A stretch of DNA of 43,650 nt from Alphaproteobacteria bacterium (lineage in GTDB: Bacteria > Pseudomonadota > Alphaproteobacteria > Reyranellales > Reyranellaceae), in NCBI GenBank assembly GCA_019235415.1, contig JAFAKN010000129.1, positions 1 through 43,650 of the forward strand. The letters are read 5' to 3'. Position numbers and translations under genes: made by a program. Below the pieces are notes generated by a model. That model worked only from the letters and a program-made list of their open reading frames with translations, was not told where the DNA came from and made no database searches. Shown piece after piece: positions 25,636-32,342 of the stretch. The number at the start of each line of letters is the position of its first letter. Position 1 is the stretch's first letter.

Positions 25636-26571
25636 ATGCGTTTGGGATTTATCGGTCTTGGCCTGATGGGCTCGGGAATTTCGGCCAACCTCAAGAAGGC
25701 CGGCCATGACATGGTGGTGCACGACCTGCGCCGCCAGGCCGCCGAGAAGATTTGCGCTGCCGGCGCCGAATGGGCGAATTCGCCGCGCGAAGTCGCGGCG
25801 GCGAGCGACGTCGTGTTCACCTCTTTGCCCGGTCCGCGGGAGTTCGAGGCGGTGGTGCGCGGCGACAACGGCATGCTGTCCGGCATGTCGCGCGGCCAGC
25901 CGCTGTTCGACTTTTCGACCAACTCGCCCACGCTGATCCGTAGCCTGGCCTCGGTGTTCGCCGAGCGCGGCGCCGTGCTGCTCGACAGCCCGGTGAGCGG
26001 CGGGCCGGCCGGCGCGGCGTCGGGCAAGATGGCAATCTGGGTCGGCGGCGACGAGGAAGTGTTCAAGCGCCATCGGCCCGTGCTCGACGCGGCGGGCGAT
26101 CAGGTGTCCTACATCGGGCCGCTCGGATCGGCGTCGGTCGCCAAGCTGGTGCACAATCTCAGCGGCTACATGATCCAGACCGCACTTGCCGAGGCGTTCA
26201 CCATGGGCGTGAAGGCCGGCGTCGATCCGCTGACCTTGTGGAAGGCGGTGCGCAACGGTGTCACCGGCCGCCGGCGCACGTTCGACGGGCTGGCCGATCA
26301 CTTCCTGCCCGACATCTACGATCCGGCGCGCTTCGCGCTCAAGCTCGCGCACAAGGACGTTTCGCTCGCCACCCAGGTCGGCCGCGAGCTCGGTGTGCCT
26401 ATGCGGATCGCCAACCTGACACTCGAGGAAATGACGGAAGCCCTGGGCCGCGGCTGGGAAGGTCGCGATTCGCGTTCGGCGATGCTGCTGCAGAAGGAGC
26501 GCTCCGGTCTCGACATCAAGGTCGACCCCGCCGACATTGCCGCCGTGCTGCGCGACAAGAGCAACGTTTGA
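25636..26571 (+). CDS. 3-hydroxyisobutyrate dehydrogenase-family oxidoreductase
   Basis: This 311-residue beta-hydroxyacid dehydrogenase has the Rossmann motif GFIGLGLMGSGIS at the N-terminus, the substrate loop DSPVSGGPAGAASGKM near residue 117, and the catalytic lysine in AKLVHNLSGY near residue 172. It would oxidise a beta-hydroxyacid or reduce a semialdehyde with NAD(P). The substrate is unknown. It is translationally coupled to ybeY (TAATG) with GGGAGG upstream, yet has no functional link to rRNA maturation. It seems to have been inserted into the ybeY-corC junction, and a dispersed repeat follows directly. Confidence 0.9.
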   Translation: MRLGFIGLGLMGSGISANLKKAGHDMVVHDLRRQAAEKICAAGAEWANSPREVAAASDVVFTSLPGPREFEAVVRGDNGMLSGMSRGQPLFDFSTNSPTLIRSLASVFAERGAVLLDSPVSGGPAGAASGKMAIWVGGDEEVFKRHRPVLDAAGDQVSYIGPLGSASVAKLVHNLSGYMIQTALAEAFTMGVKAGVDPLTLWKAVRNGVTGRRRTFDGLADHFLPDIYDPARFALKLAHKDVSLATQVGRELGVPMRIANLTLEEMTEALGRGWEGRDSRSAMLLQKERSGLDIKVDPADIAAVLRDKSNV

Positions 26572-26577
26572 ACCATC

Positions 26578-26690
26578 GTCATGCCGACCGGAGCGCGAAG
26601 CGCGGAGTGGAGGGACCTTTCATGCATCTGACGATGACAAGAAAGGTTCCTCCGCTACGCCTCGCTCCGCGAGGCTCCAGTCCGGATGAC
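26578..26690. repeat. dispersed palindromic repeat, copy 1
   Basis: The element starts GTCATGCCGACCGGAGC and ends with a match to GTCATCC in reverse (CGGATGAC). The inner arms are AGGGACCTTTC and GAAAGGTTCCT around a short loop. It belongs to the same family as 34502-34623 and 40690-40807 (shared GTCATCCCGA ends, AGGGACCT inner arms and GCTTCGC/GCGAGGCTCC segments). It sits between two convergent genes. Confidence 0.8.
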
Positions 26691-26698
26691 GGTAAAGA

Positions 26699-27529
26699 TC
26701 ACAGCATTTCCAGCGCCTGCTTGCCCTTGGGCGGCGGGAAGGCGGCGTCGAGAGCGGCCAGCACGTCGGGCGACAGGTTCACCTCGAGCGCGCCGAGGTT
26801 CTCCTTGACGCGCTCGCGGCTCGACGACTTGGGGATGGTGACGATGCCGGGCTGCGCCAGCAACCAGGCGATCGCCAGTTGCGCTGTGGTGCAGCCCACG
26901 TCGTTGGCGATCGCCTTCAGCGACGCGTTGCGCAACAGGCGGCCCTGGTCGAGCGGTGAGTAGGCCATGAGGGGGATCGAGCGCTCCCGCATCCACGGCA
27001 ACAGGTCGAACTCCGGCCCGCGCCGCGACAGGCAGTAGAGCACCTGGTTGCTGCCGGTCAGGCCGTGGTCCAGGCGGGCGGCCGCCTCCATGTCGCTGCG
27101 GTCGAAATTGCTCACGCCGAAGTCGGCGATCTTGCCTGTCTGGCGCAACCGATCGAAAGCTTCGAAGGTCTCCTCGAGCCTTGCACCGCCGCGCCAGTGC
27201 AGCAGATAGAGGTCGATCCGCTCGACGCCCAGCCGCTTCAGGCTGCGCTCGCAGGCGGCGACCGTGCCCGAGCGGGTGGCGTTGTGCGGATAAACCTTGC
27301 TGACGATGTAGGGGCGTCTGTCGAGTGTGGCGATCGCCTCGCCGACGATCTCCTCGGCCTCGCCTTCGCCGTACATTTCGGCGGTGTCGATCATGGGATA
27401 GCCGTGCTCGAGCCCGTATATCAGCGCGTCGAGTTCGGCTGCCCGTCGCCGGCCGCTTTCGCCCATGCGCCAAGTCCCGAGACCCAGCACTGGCATGGCC
27501 GCACCGGAAGGAAGATTGCAGGAACGCAT
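26699..27529 (-). CDS. aldo/keto reductase
   Basis: This AKR-family TIM-barrel oxidoreductase is about 276 residues long. The catalytic tetrad is visible: D and Y in IDTAEMYGEGEAE, K in IVSKVYP, H in LYLLHWRGG. The NADPH-binding end IPKSSSRERVKENL is present. It resembles the DkgA/DkgB and YdbC-like reductases of small aldehydes and ketones. Exact substrate unknown. The start is taken at ATG 27529 because LPSGAAMPVLGLGTW should lie near the N-terminus. ATG 27538 and TTG 27550 are alternatives, and none has a strong ribosome site. It is divergent to corC, with 50 bases between starts. Confidence 0.87.
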   Translation of the reverse strand: MRSCNLPSGAAMPVLGLGTWRMGESGRRRAAELDALIYGLEHGYPMIDTAEMYGEGEAEEIVGEAIATLDRRPYIVSKVYPHNATRSGTVAACERSLKRLGVERIDLYLLHWRGGARLEETFEAFDRLRQTGKIADFGVSNFDRSDMEAAARLDHGLTGSNQVLYCLSRRGPEFDLLPWMRERSIPLMAYSPLDQGRLLRNASLKAIANDVGCTTAQLAIAWLLAQPGIVTIPKSSSRERVKENLGALEVNLSPDVLAALDAAFPPPKGKQALEML

Positions 27530-27579
27530 TACGAACATCCGCGATTGCAACGCCGCGGCGATAGCCTATCTTAAAGGCC

Positions 27580-28536
27580 ATGCCCGACTCCACAGCGCAC
27601 AGTACGCGCACGGGCGTCGTTGAGCCGACTTCGGCGGGCGAGCCCCCGCCGTCGCCGTCGAGCTCGACGGCCCTTCCTGAAGTTCCCTCCAGCGGTGGGC
27701 TTTTGCGCGCGATCCTCCGCCGCCTGCGCCGGCGTGAGAAGAACGAGGCGGTGCGCGAGGCGATCGAGGAGCTGATCGAGGAGACGCCGGAAAGCGACAC
27801 GCCGATCAGCGAAGACCAGCGTGTCCTGCTCGCGAATATCCTCAAGTTGCGGGACAAGACGGTCGCCGACGTCATGGTGCCGCGCGTCGACATCTCGGCC
27901 ATCTCTGCCGACACGCCGCTCGACGAGGTCGTGCGCCTGATCCAAGCCGAGGCGCATTCGCGCTACCCGGTGTATCGCGAATCGCTCGACGAAGTGATCG
28001 GCATGATCCACATCAAGGACGTGCTGGCCTACTGGGGCATCAACAAGAAGTTCAACCTGCGCGACATTCTGCGCCGCGTCGTGTTCGTCGCCCCGACCTT
28101 GCCGGTGCTCGACATGCTGCTCGACATGCGCCGCTCGCGCACTCACATGGCACTGGTGGTCGACGAGTTCGGCGGCACCGACGGACTGCTCACCATCGAG
28201 GACCTGGTCGAGGAGATCGTGGGCGAGATCGAGGACGAGCACGACGTCGCCGAGACGCCGACCGTCGCCCGCCGCGTCGACGGCACCATCGACGTCAACG
28301 GCCGCACGCCGGTCGAGCTGCTGGAGCGGGAGATCGGCGACGTGCTGTCGGAGGACGAGCGCCGCGAGATCGACACCGTGGGCGGCCTGATCTTCTCCCT
28401 GCTGGGCCGCATCCCCGAGCGCGGCGAGGTCGTTCGCCATCCGTCGGGGGTGGAATTCGAAGTGCTCGACGTCGATCCGCGCCGCATCCGCAGGCTGCGC
28501 GTGCGGCCGCCGAACGTGGCGCGGTCCGCCGCCTGA
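27580..28536 (+). CDS. corC: CorC/HlyC-family CBS-domain protein
   Basis: This 318-residue cytosolic protein has a low-complexity Pro/Ser N-terminus (about 40 residues) and two CBS domains at about residues 85-215 (VADVMVPRVDISAI, SRYPVYRESLDEVIGMIHIKD with key part GMIHIKDVL, then VVDEFGGTDGLLTIEDLVEEI). A C-terminal transporter-associated CorC_HlyC domain follows (ETPTVARRVDGTIDVNG, DTVGGLIFSLLGRIPERG). There is no DUF21 membrane domain, so it is the soluble CorC type, linked to magnesium/cobalt handling. Start with AAAGG upstream. It lies 16 bases before lnt, the usual gene order. Confidence 0.92.
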   Translation: MPDSTAHSTRTGVVEPTSAGEPPPSPSSSTALPEVPSSGGLLRAILRRLRRREKNEAVREAIEELIEETPESDTPISEDQRVLLANILKLRDKTVADVMVPRVDISAISADTPLDEVVRLIQAEAHSRYPVYRESLDEVIGMIHIKDVLAYWGINKKFNLRDILRRVVFVAPTLPVLDMLLDMRRSRTHMALVVDEFGGTDGLLTIEDLVEEIVGEIEDEHDVAETPTVARRVDGTIDVNGRTPVELLEREIGDVLSEDERREIDTVGGLIFSLLGRIPERGEVVRHPSGVEFEVLDVDPRRIRRLRVRPPNVARSAA

Positions 28537-28552
28537 TCGATCCCCAGCGCAC

Positions 28553-30058
28553 ATGACACTCACCGGCTGGCGGGCCGTCGCCGCGGCGTTGGTCTCGGGC
28601 GCGCTCGCGGCACTCGCCATGCCGCCGCTCTACTGGCTGCCGCTCGCGATAGGCGGGATGGTGGCCTTTGTCTGGCTGTGGCAGACGGCGCCGGGTCCGA
28701 GAAGCGCCCTGCTGCGCGGCTGGGCCTGGGGCACCGGGCATTTCGCTGTCGGCTCCTATTGGATCCTCGACGCCTTCTTCGTGCCGCCAGCCGATTTCAA
28801 GCTGCTGGGACCGCCGATCGTCGCGGGCCTCGCGCTGCTGCTGGGCTTCTTCCCGGGCCTCGCGGCCGGGGTGTCGCGTGCCGCGGTGGACCGTTGGCCT
28901 TGGCTCGGCGGCCGCTGGCGCCGGCTGCTGTTGCTGGCCCTCACCTGGACGGTGGCGGAATGGCTGCGCGGTCATCTCTTCACCGGCTTCCTGTGGAACC
29001 CTCTCGGCCATGTCTGGGCATTCGCCACGCCGCTCTTGCAGGTGGCCTCGGTGGTCGGCGTCTATGGCCTGGGGACAATCAGCTTTCTCGTGCTGGCCGC
29101 GCCCACTGCCGGGTGGCGGGCCAGCCTGACGGCGCTGGGGCTGGTGGCGATTGGCGGCGGTGCGGGCCTGTATGTCATGAGCTCGAGCGCCGGCGGGCCG
29201 GGGCCGCTGATCCGCATCGTGCAGCCCAACGTTGCACAGGCGGTAAAATGGCTGCCCGAGTATCGCGCCCGCGAGCTTGCCGACCTGGTCCGGTTGAGCC
29301 GCGAGCCTGGCTTCGACCGGTTGGCGGTCGTAGTTTGGCCGGAAACCGCACCCCCCTTTGTCATCGAGCCGGGCTCTCTGGCGCTGCCCATCATGGCCCA
29401 GGCTGTGCCGCCGGGCGGCTACCTGCTGACGGGCGCCGCGCGCAGCGACGGTGCGCCCGAGGACGGTGTATGGAATTCGCTGCTCGCCATCAATGCGGCC
29501 GGCGACATCGTGGCGCACTACGACAAGGTCCATCTGGTCCCGCTCGGCGAATACATCCCCTTTCATCATCAGCTGGCGCCGCTTTCGGGCATCATCGGCC
29601 GCGGCTCGTTCGAATCGGGTGAAGCGCATCTGACATTGAGCCTGCCGGGATTGCCCAGCTTCTCGCCGATCATCTGCTATGAGGCGGTATTTCCCGGCGC
29701 CGTGACGGGAGAGGGTGAGCGGCCGCGCTGGCTCCTGAATGTCACGAACGATGCCTGGTTCGGCGTTTCCTGGGGTCCATTGCAGCATCTCGTGAGCGCA
29801 AGATTGCGCGCCGTCGAGGAAGGGCTGCCCATGATTCGCGCGGCAAATACGGGCGTTTCCGCTGTGATCGACGCTTACGGACGCGTGCTCGCCGAGCTCG
29901 GCATGGAGCGGCAGGGAGTCCTCGACCATGCCTTGCCGCCGGCTCGGCCGGCCACGCCGTACAGCCGTTGGGGCGATTGGACGCTGCTGTTTTTGCTGGT
30001 TGTGATGGCGCTCGCAATGATCGCAAAAAAGCCCTCGTCTTCTGCCAGCAACCCTTGA
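28553..30058 (+). CDS. lnt: apolipoprotein N-acyltransferase
   Basis: This 501-residue inner-membrane enzyme adds the third acyl chain to lipoproteins. About six hydrophobic segments in the first 210 residues are followed by a periplasmic nitrilase-like domain with the catalytic triad E264 (VVWPETAPPF), K325 (YDKVHLVPLGEY) and C375 (IICYEAVFPG). A last membrane helix (LLFLLVVMALAMI) lies at the C-terminus. All key residues are present. A 7-bp hairpin (GCAACCC/GGGTTGC, 30048-30073) surrounds the stop codon but has no T run. Confidence 0.95.
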   Translation: MTLTGWRAVAAALVSGALAALAMPPLYWLPLAIGGMVAFVWLWQTAPGPRSALLRGWAWGTGHFAVGSYWILDAFFVPPADFKLLGPPIVAGLALLLGFFPGLAAGVSRAAVDRWPWLGGRWRRLLLLALTWTVAEWLRGHLFTGFLWNPLGHVWAFATPLLQVASVVGVYGLGTISFLVLAAPTAGWRASLTALGLVAIGGGAGLYVMSSSAGGPGPLIRIVQPNVAQAVKWLPEYRARELADLVRLSREPGFDRLAVVVWPETAPPFVIEPGSLALPIMAQAVPPGGYLLTGAARSDGAPEDGVWNSLLAINAAGDIVAHYDKVHLVPLGEYIPFHHQLAPLSGIIGRGSFESGEAHLTLSLPGLPSFSPIICYEAVFPGAVTGEGERPRWLLNVTNDAWFGVSWGPLQHLVSARLRAVEEGLPMIRAANTGVSAVIDAYGRVLAELGMERQGVLDHALPPARPATPYSRWGDWTLLFLLVVMALAMIAKKPSSSASNP

Positions 30059-30141
30059 TCGCTTTGGGGTTGCAGGCGAGCTAAGTTCGGCTTGCAATAT
30101 TTGTAGCAAGGGCTAATGTCACATATGCAGCCTTGGCGTGT

Positions 30142-30158
30142 AGATATGCATTTTTGCA
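30142..30158 (+). promoter_or_regulatory. 17-bp motif AGATATGCAWTTTTGCA, copy 1 (before the XRE gene)
   Basis: AGATATGCATTTTTGCA lies 101 bases before the XRE regulator start, in an AT-richer 200-base gap. A second ATATGCA (30123-30129) and an inverted repeat CTTGC...GCAAG (30091-30110) lie nearby. The same 17-mer, with one W position, occurs at 37111 and 37526. It looks like a protein-binding site. The regulator is unknown. A plausible -10 (TATAGT, 30221-30226) lies downstream. The rest of the gap shows nothing more. Confidence 0.6.
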
Positions 30159-30258
30159 CCGATGGACCTGCAGCCGGTCGCACTTGGTAAGTGTTCGTCA
30201 CCACAGTTGCACAACCGCGTTATAGTCACGGACAATTACCTGAGAGGAACGAGGAGCG

Positions 30259-30717
30259 ATGGCAAGATCACATCCGGTCGATGTTCACGTTGGCGCGCGC
30301 ATGCGCCAGCGCCGTACCCTTCTGGGCATGAGCCAGGAGAAGCTGGGAACGGCCGTTGGCCTGACCTTCCAGCAGATCCAGAAGTACGAGCGCGGCTCCA
30401 ACCGCATTGGCTCGAGCCGGCTGTACGAGTTCGCCAAGGTTCTCGATGTGCCGGTGTCCTACTTCTTCGACGAGATGCCGTCGAACGCGCTGTCGGGCCG
30501 GCCGATGTCGGGCCGCGGGCGCAAGGGCGGGTTCGGCGAGGCCGCCACGCCTTTTGAGCAGGAGAAGGATCCGCTGATCAAGCGCGAAACGCTCGAGCTG
30601 GTGCGGGCCTACTACAAGATCCGCGAAGCACGGGTGCGCAAGCGGATCTTCGAGATGGTGAAGGCGGTCGGTGCCGCAAGCCATGCCGAGGTGCTGGCCG
30701 GCCGCAAGAGCCGCTGA
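30259..30717 (+). CDS. XRE-family helix-turn-helix regulator
   Basis: This 152-residue protein has an N-terminal Cro/CI-type HTH at about residues 15-65 (RMRQRRTLLGMSQEKLG, QQIQKYERGSNRIGSSRL, YEFAKVLDVPVSYFF). A C-terminal region ends in a helix-rich tail (KRETLELVRAYYKIREARVR) thought to assist oligomerisation. This type is strongly conserved in alphaproteobacteria and commonly lies between lnt and metK. It starts at ATG 30259 with AGGAG upstream. Its targets are unknown. The motif in its own leader is a candidate. Its stop codon lies in the first unit of a triplicated 12-base repeat. Confidence 0.9.
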   Translation: MARSHPVDVHVGARMRQRRTLLGMSQEKLGTAVGLTFQQIQKYERGSNRIGSSRLYEFAKVLDVPVSYFFDEMPSNALSGRPMSGRGRKGGFGEAATPFEQEKDPLIKRETLELVRAYYKIREARVRKRIFEMVKAVGAASHAEVLAGRKSR

Positions 30718-30744
30718 ACGAGCCGCTGAACAAGCCGCTGAACC
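30709..30744 (+). repeat. three tandem 12-base units at the end of the XRE gene
   Basis: AGCCGCTGAACG, AGCCGCTGAACA and AGCCGCTGAACC follow each other without gap. The TGA of the XRE gene is in the first unit. Units two and three repeat the same in-frame TGA, so the stop is effectively tripled. This is probably replication slippage. Confidence 0.9.
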
Positions 30745-30835
30745 GGCACCCTGAGGACGGTTGGTCGCATGACCCGCCGGACCGGCCTTCATCGAGGGTC
30801 TTGATTTCCACCGGTATCTGGCGTTTTTAGCGGCG

Positions 30836-30856
30836 CGGCGTCGATGGGCGACGCCG
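30836..30856 (+). other. strong GC hairpin in the metK leader
   Basis: CGGCGTCG (30836-30843) pairs perfectly with CGACGCCG (30849-30856) around a five-base loop. It precedes the SAM-II-like stretch and could form part of a leader regulatory structure. No T run follows. Confidence 0.6.
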
Positions 30857-30912
30857 CCGCGGACGGATTTGGACGACTTGCCACCGCGACAATAAAGGCT
30901 AAGCCGGACGAA
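30857..30912 (+). promoter_or_regulatory. possible SAM-II-like element before metK
   Basis: The order of conserved blocks resembles a SAM-II aptamer. CGCGG pairs with CCGCG (30883-30887). GATTTGG (30866-30872), CTTGC (30877-30881), AATAAA (30891-30896) and GCTAA (30898-30902) follow. The metX aptamer in this window shows the same series. Differences are two extra bases before ATTTG, a short loop, and no convincing pseudoknot partner for the loop. It may be a diverged or lost riboswitch, or a chance match. Confidence 0.35.
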
Positions 30913-30965
30913 GGCGGATGTGCCGCCCTGCCCGGAGTCCAGTGCGATCTGTGGGAGGGCTTGCC

Positions 30966-32252
30966 TTGACGCTCAAAGACTACATTTTCACCAGTGAATC
31001 GGTTTCCGAGGGTCATCCGGACAAGGTTTGCGACCAGATCTCGGACGCCATCCTCGATGCCTTCATTGCCAACGACGTCGAGCTCGGCCACGCCGACGAC
31101 AGCCATGCCAACACCCGGCTCGGTTGCGAGACGCTCGCCACCACCAACAAGATCGTGATCGCCGGCGAAGGCCGCGCTTCGGCGCCCTTCATGCACAAGT
31201 ACGGCAAGCACACGGTGGTCAATCGCGAGGCCATCAGCGACATCGCCCGCAACGTCGTGCGCGACATCGGCTACGACCAGGACGGCTTTTCCTTCCACGG
31301 GGCCGACGTCGAGGTGCTGCTGCACGGCCAGTCGCCGGACATCGCCATGGGCGTCGACGCGAAGAAGAAAGGCGGCAATCTCGGCGAGCAGGAAGGCGCG
31401 GGCGATCAGGGCCTGATGTTCGGGTTCGCCTGCCGCGACAGCGAGGAATATGAGAAGGGCTCCTACATGCCAGCCCCGATCTACTTTTCGCACAAGATCC
31501 TCGAGGTGTTGAGCAAGGCGCGCCGCTCTGGCGAGCTGCCCGACCTGCAACCGGACGCCAAGAGCCAGGTCACGGTGCGCTACGTCGACGGCAAGGCGGT
31601 CGGCGCCACCAAGGTCGTGGTCTCGACCCAGCACAGGGAGGCCACCGCCAAGGGCAAGAAGTACAACTCGGGGCTGATCAAGGAGATGATCGCGTCCTAT
31701 GTCGAGAAGTCGCTGCCCAAGGGCTGGATGCCCAAGAAGAGCGCCGACTTCTTCGTCAATCCGACCGGCAACTTCGTGGTCGGCGGACCGGACGGCGATT
31801 GCGGTTTGACCGGGCGCAAGATCATCGTCGACACCTACGGCGGCTTCGCGCCGCATGGCGGTGGTGCCTTTTCCGGCAAGGACCCGACCAAGGTGGACCG
31901 CTCGGCGGCCTACGCAGCCCGCTATCTGGCGAAGAACGTGGTTGCAGCGGGCCTCGCCGACCGTTGCCTGATCCAGGTCGCCTATGCGATCGGCGTTGCC
32001 GACCCCATGTCGCTCTATGTCGACACGCAGGGCACCGGCAAGGTCGACGAGCGCAAGCTCGAGAGGGTGCTGGGCGACCTCTTTCCGCTGCGGCCGACCA
32101 ACATCCGCCGCACGCTGCAGCTCAACAAGCCGATCTACAAGCGTACGGCGGCCTATGGTCATTTCGGGCGCAAGCCCGACAAGGACGGCGGCTTCTCCTG
32201 GGAGCGGACTGATCTCGTGCCCGAGCTGAAGCGTGCTTTTAGTGCACGCTGA
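30966..32252 (+). CDS. metK: S-adenosylmethionine synthetase
   Basis: This 428-residue enzyme makes SAM from methionine and ATP. Signatures include [20 protein letters not shown] (seen as [20 protein letters not shown]), [13 protein letters not shown] and [19 protein letters not shown]. The protein is somewhat longer than the roughly 385-residue E. coli enzyme. The start is TTG 30966 with GGAGG seven bases upstream. GTG 30951, in frame, is the alternative. The 248-base leader holds a GC hairpin and a SAM-II-like sequence. A 7-bp hairpin (32230-32250) overlaps the stop codon. In many alphaproteobacteria trmB follows. Here an ABC exporter does. Confidence 0.96.
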   Translation: MTLKDYIFTSESVSEGHPDKVCDQISDAILDAFIANDVELGHADDSHANTRLGCETLATTNKIVIAGEGRASAPFMHKYGKHTVVNREAISDIARNVVRDIGYDQDGFSFHGADVEVLLHGQSPDIAMGVDAKKKGGNLGEQEGAGDQGLMFGFACRDSEEYEKGSYMPAPIYFSHKILEVLSKARRSGELPDLQPDAKSQVTVRYVDGKAVGATKVVVSTQHREATAKGKKYNSGLIKEMIASYVEKSLPKGWMPKKSADFFVNPTGNFVVGGPDGDCGLTGRKIIVDTYGGFAPHGGGAFSGKDPTKVDRSAAYAARYLAKNVVAAGLADRCLIQVAYAIGVADPMSLYVDTQGTGKVDERKLERVLGDLFPLRPTNIRRTLQLNKPIYKRTAAYGHFGRKPDKDGGFSWERTDLVPELKRAFSAR

Positions 32253-32259
32253 CAGTTAG

Positions 32260-32294
32260 TATAATGGGCCAAGTCTTTGAAATTACAAGACTTG
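32260..32294 (+). promoter_or_regulatory. promoter with overlapping palindromic operator before the ABC exporter
   Basis: A perfect TATAAT (32260-32265) is followed at once by the inverted repeat CAAGTCTT (32270-32277) and AAGACTTG (32287-32294), where the start of transcription should fall. A third CAAGTCT lies further on (32319-32325). The -35 region is poor. This layout suits a repressor that blocks the start site, but no regulator gene is adjacent. Confidence 0.6.
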
Positions 32295-32342
32295 TCTGAT
32301 AAGATGGAAGGGCGATAACAAGTCTGCAGGAGCAGACGGTGC

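Noticed and set aside
28295..30109. 604-residue minus-strand frame across lnt
   Set aside because: It is antisense to lnt with all catalytic residues in place. The frame is Gln/Arg/His-rich shadow sequence.
30789..32162. 457-residue minus-strand frame across metK
   Set aside because: It is the shadow of metK. Its composition lacks a hydrophobic core and any motif.
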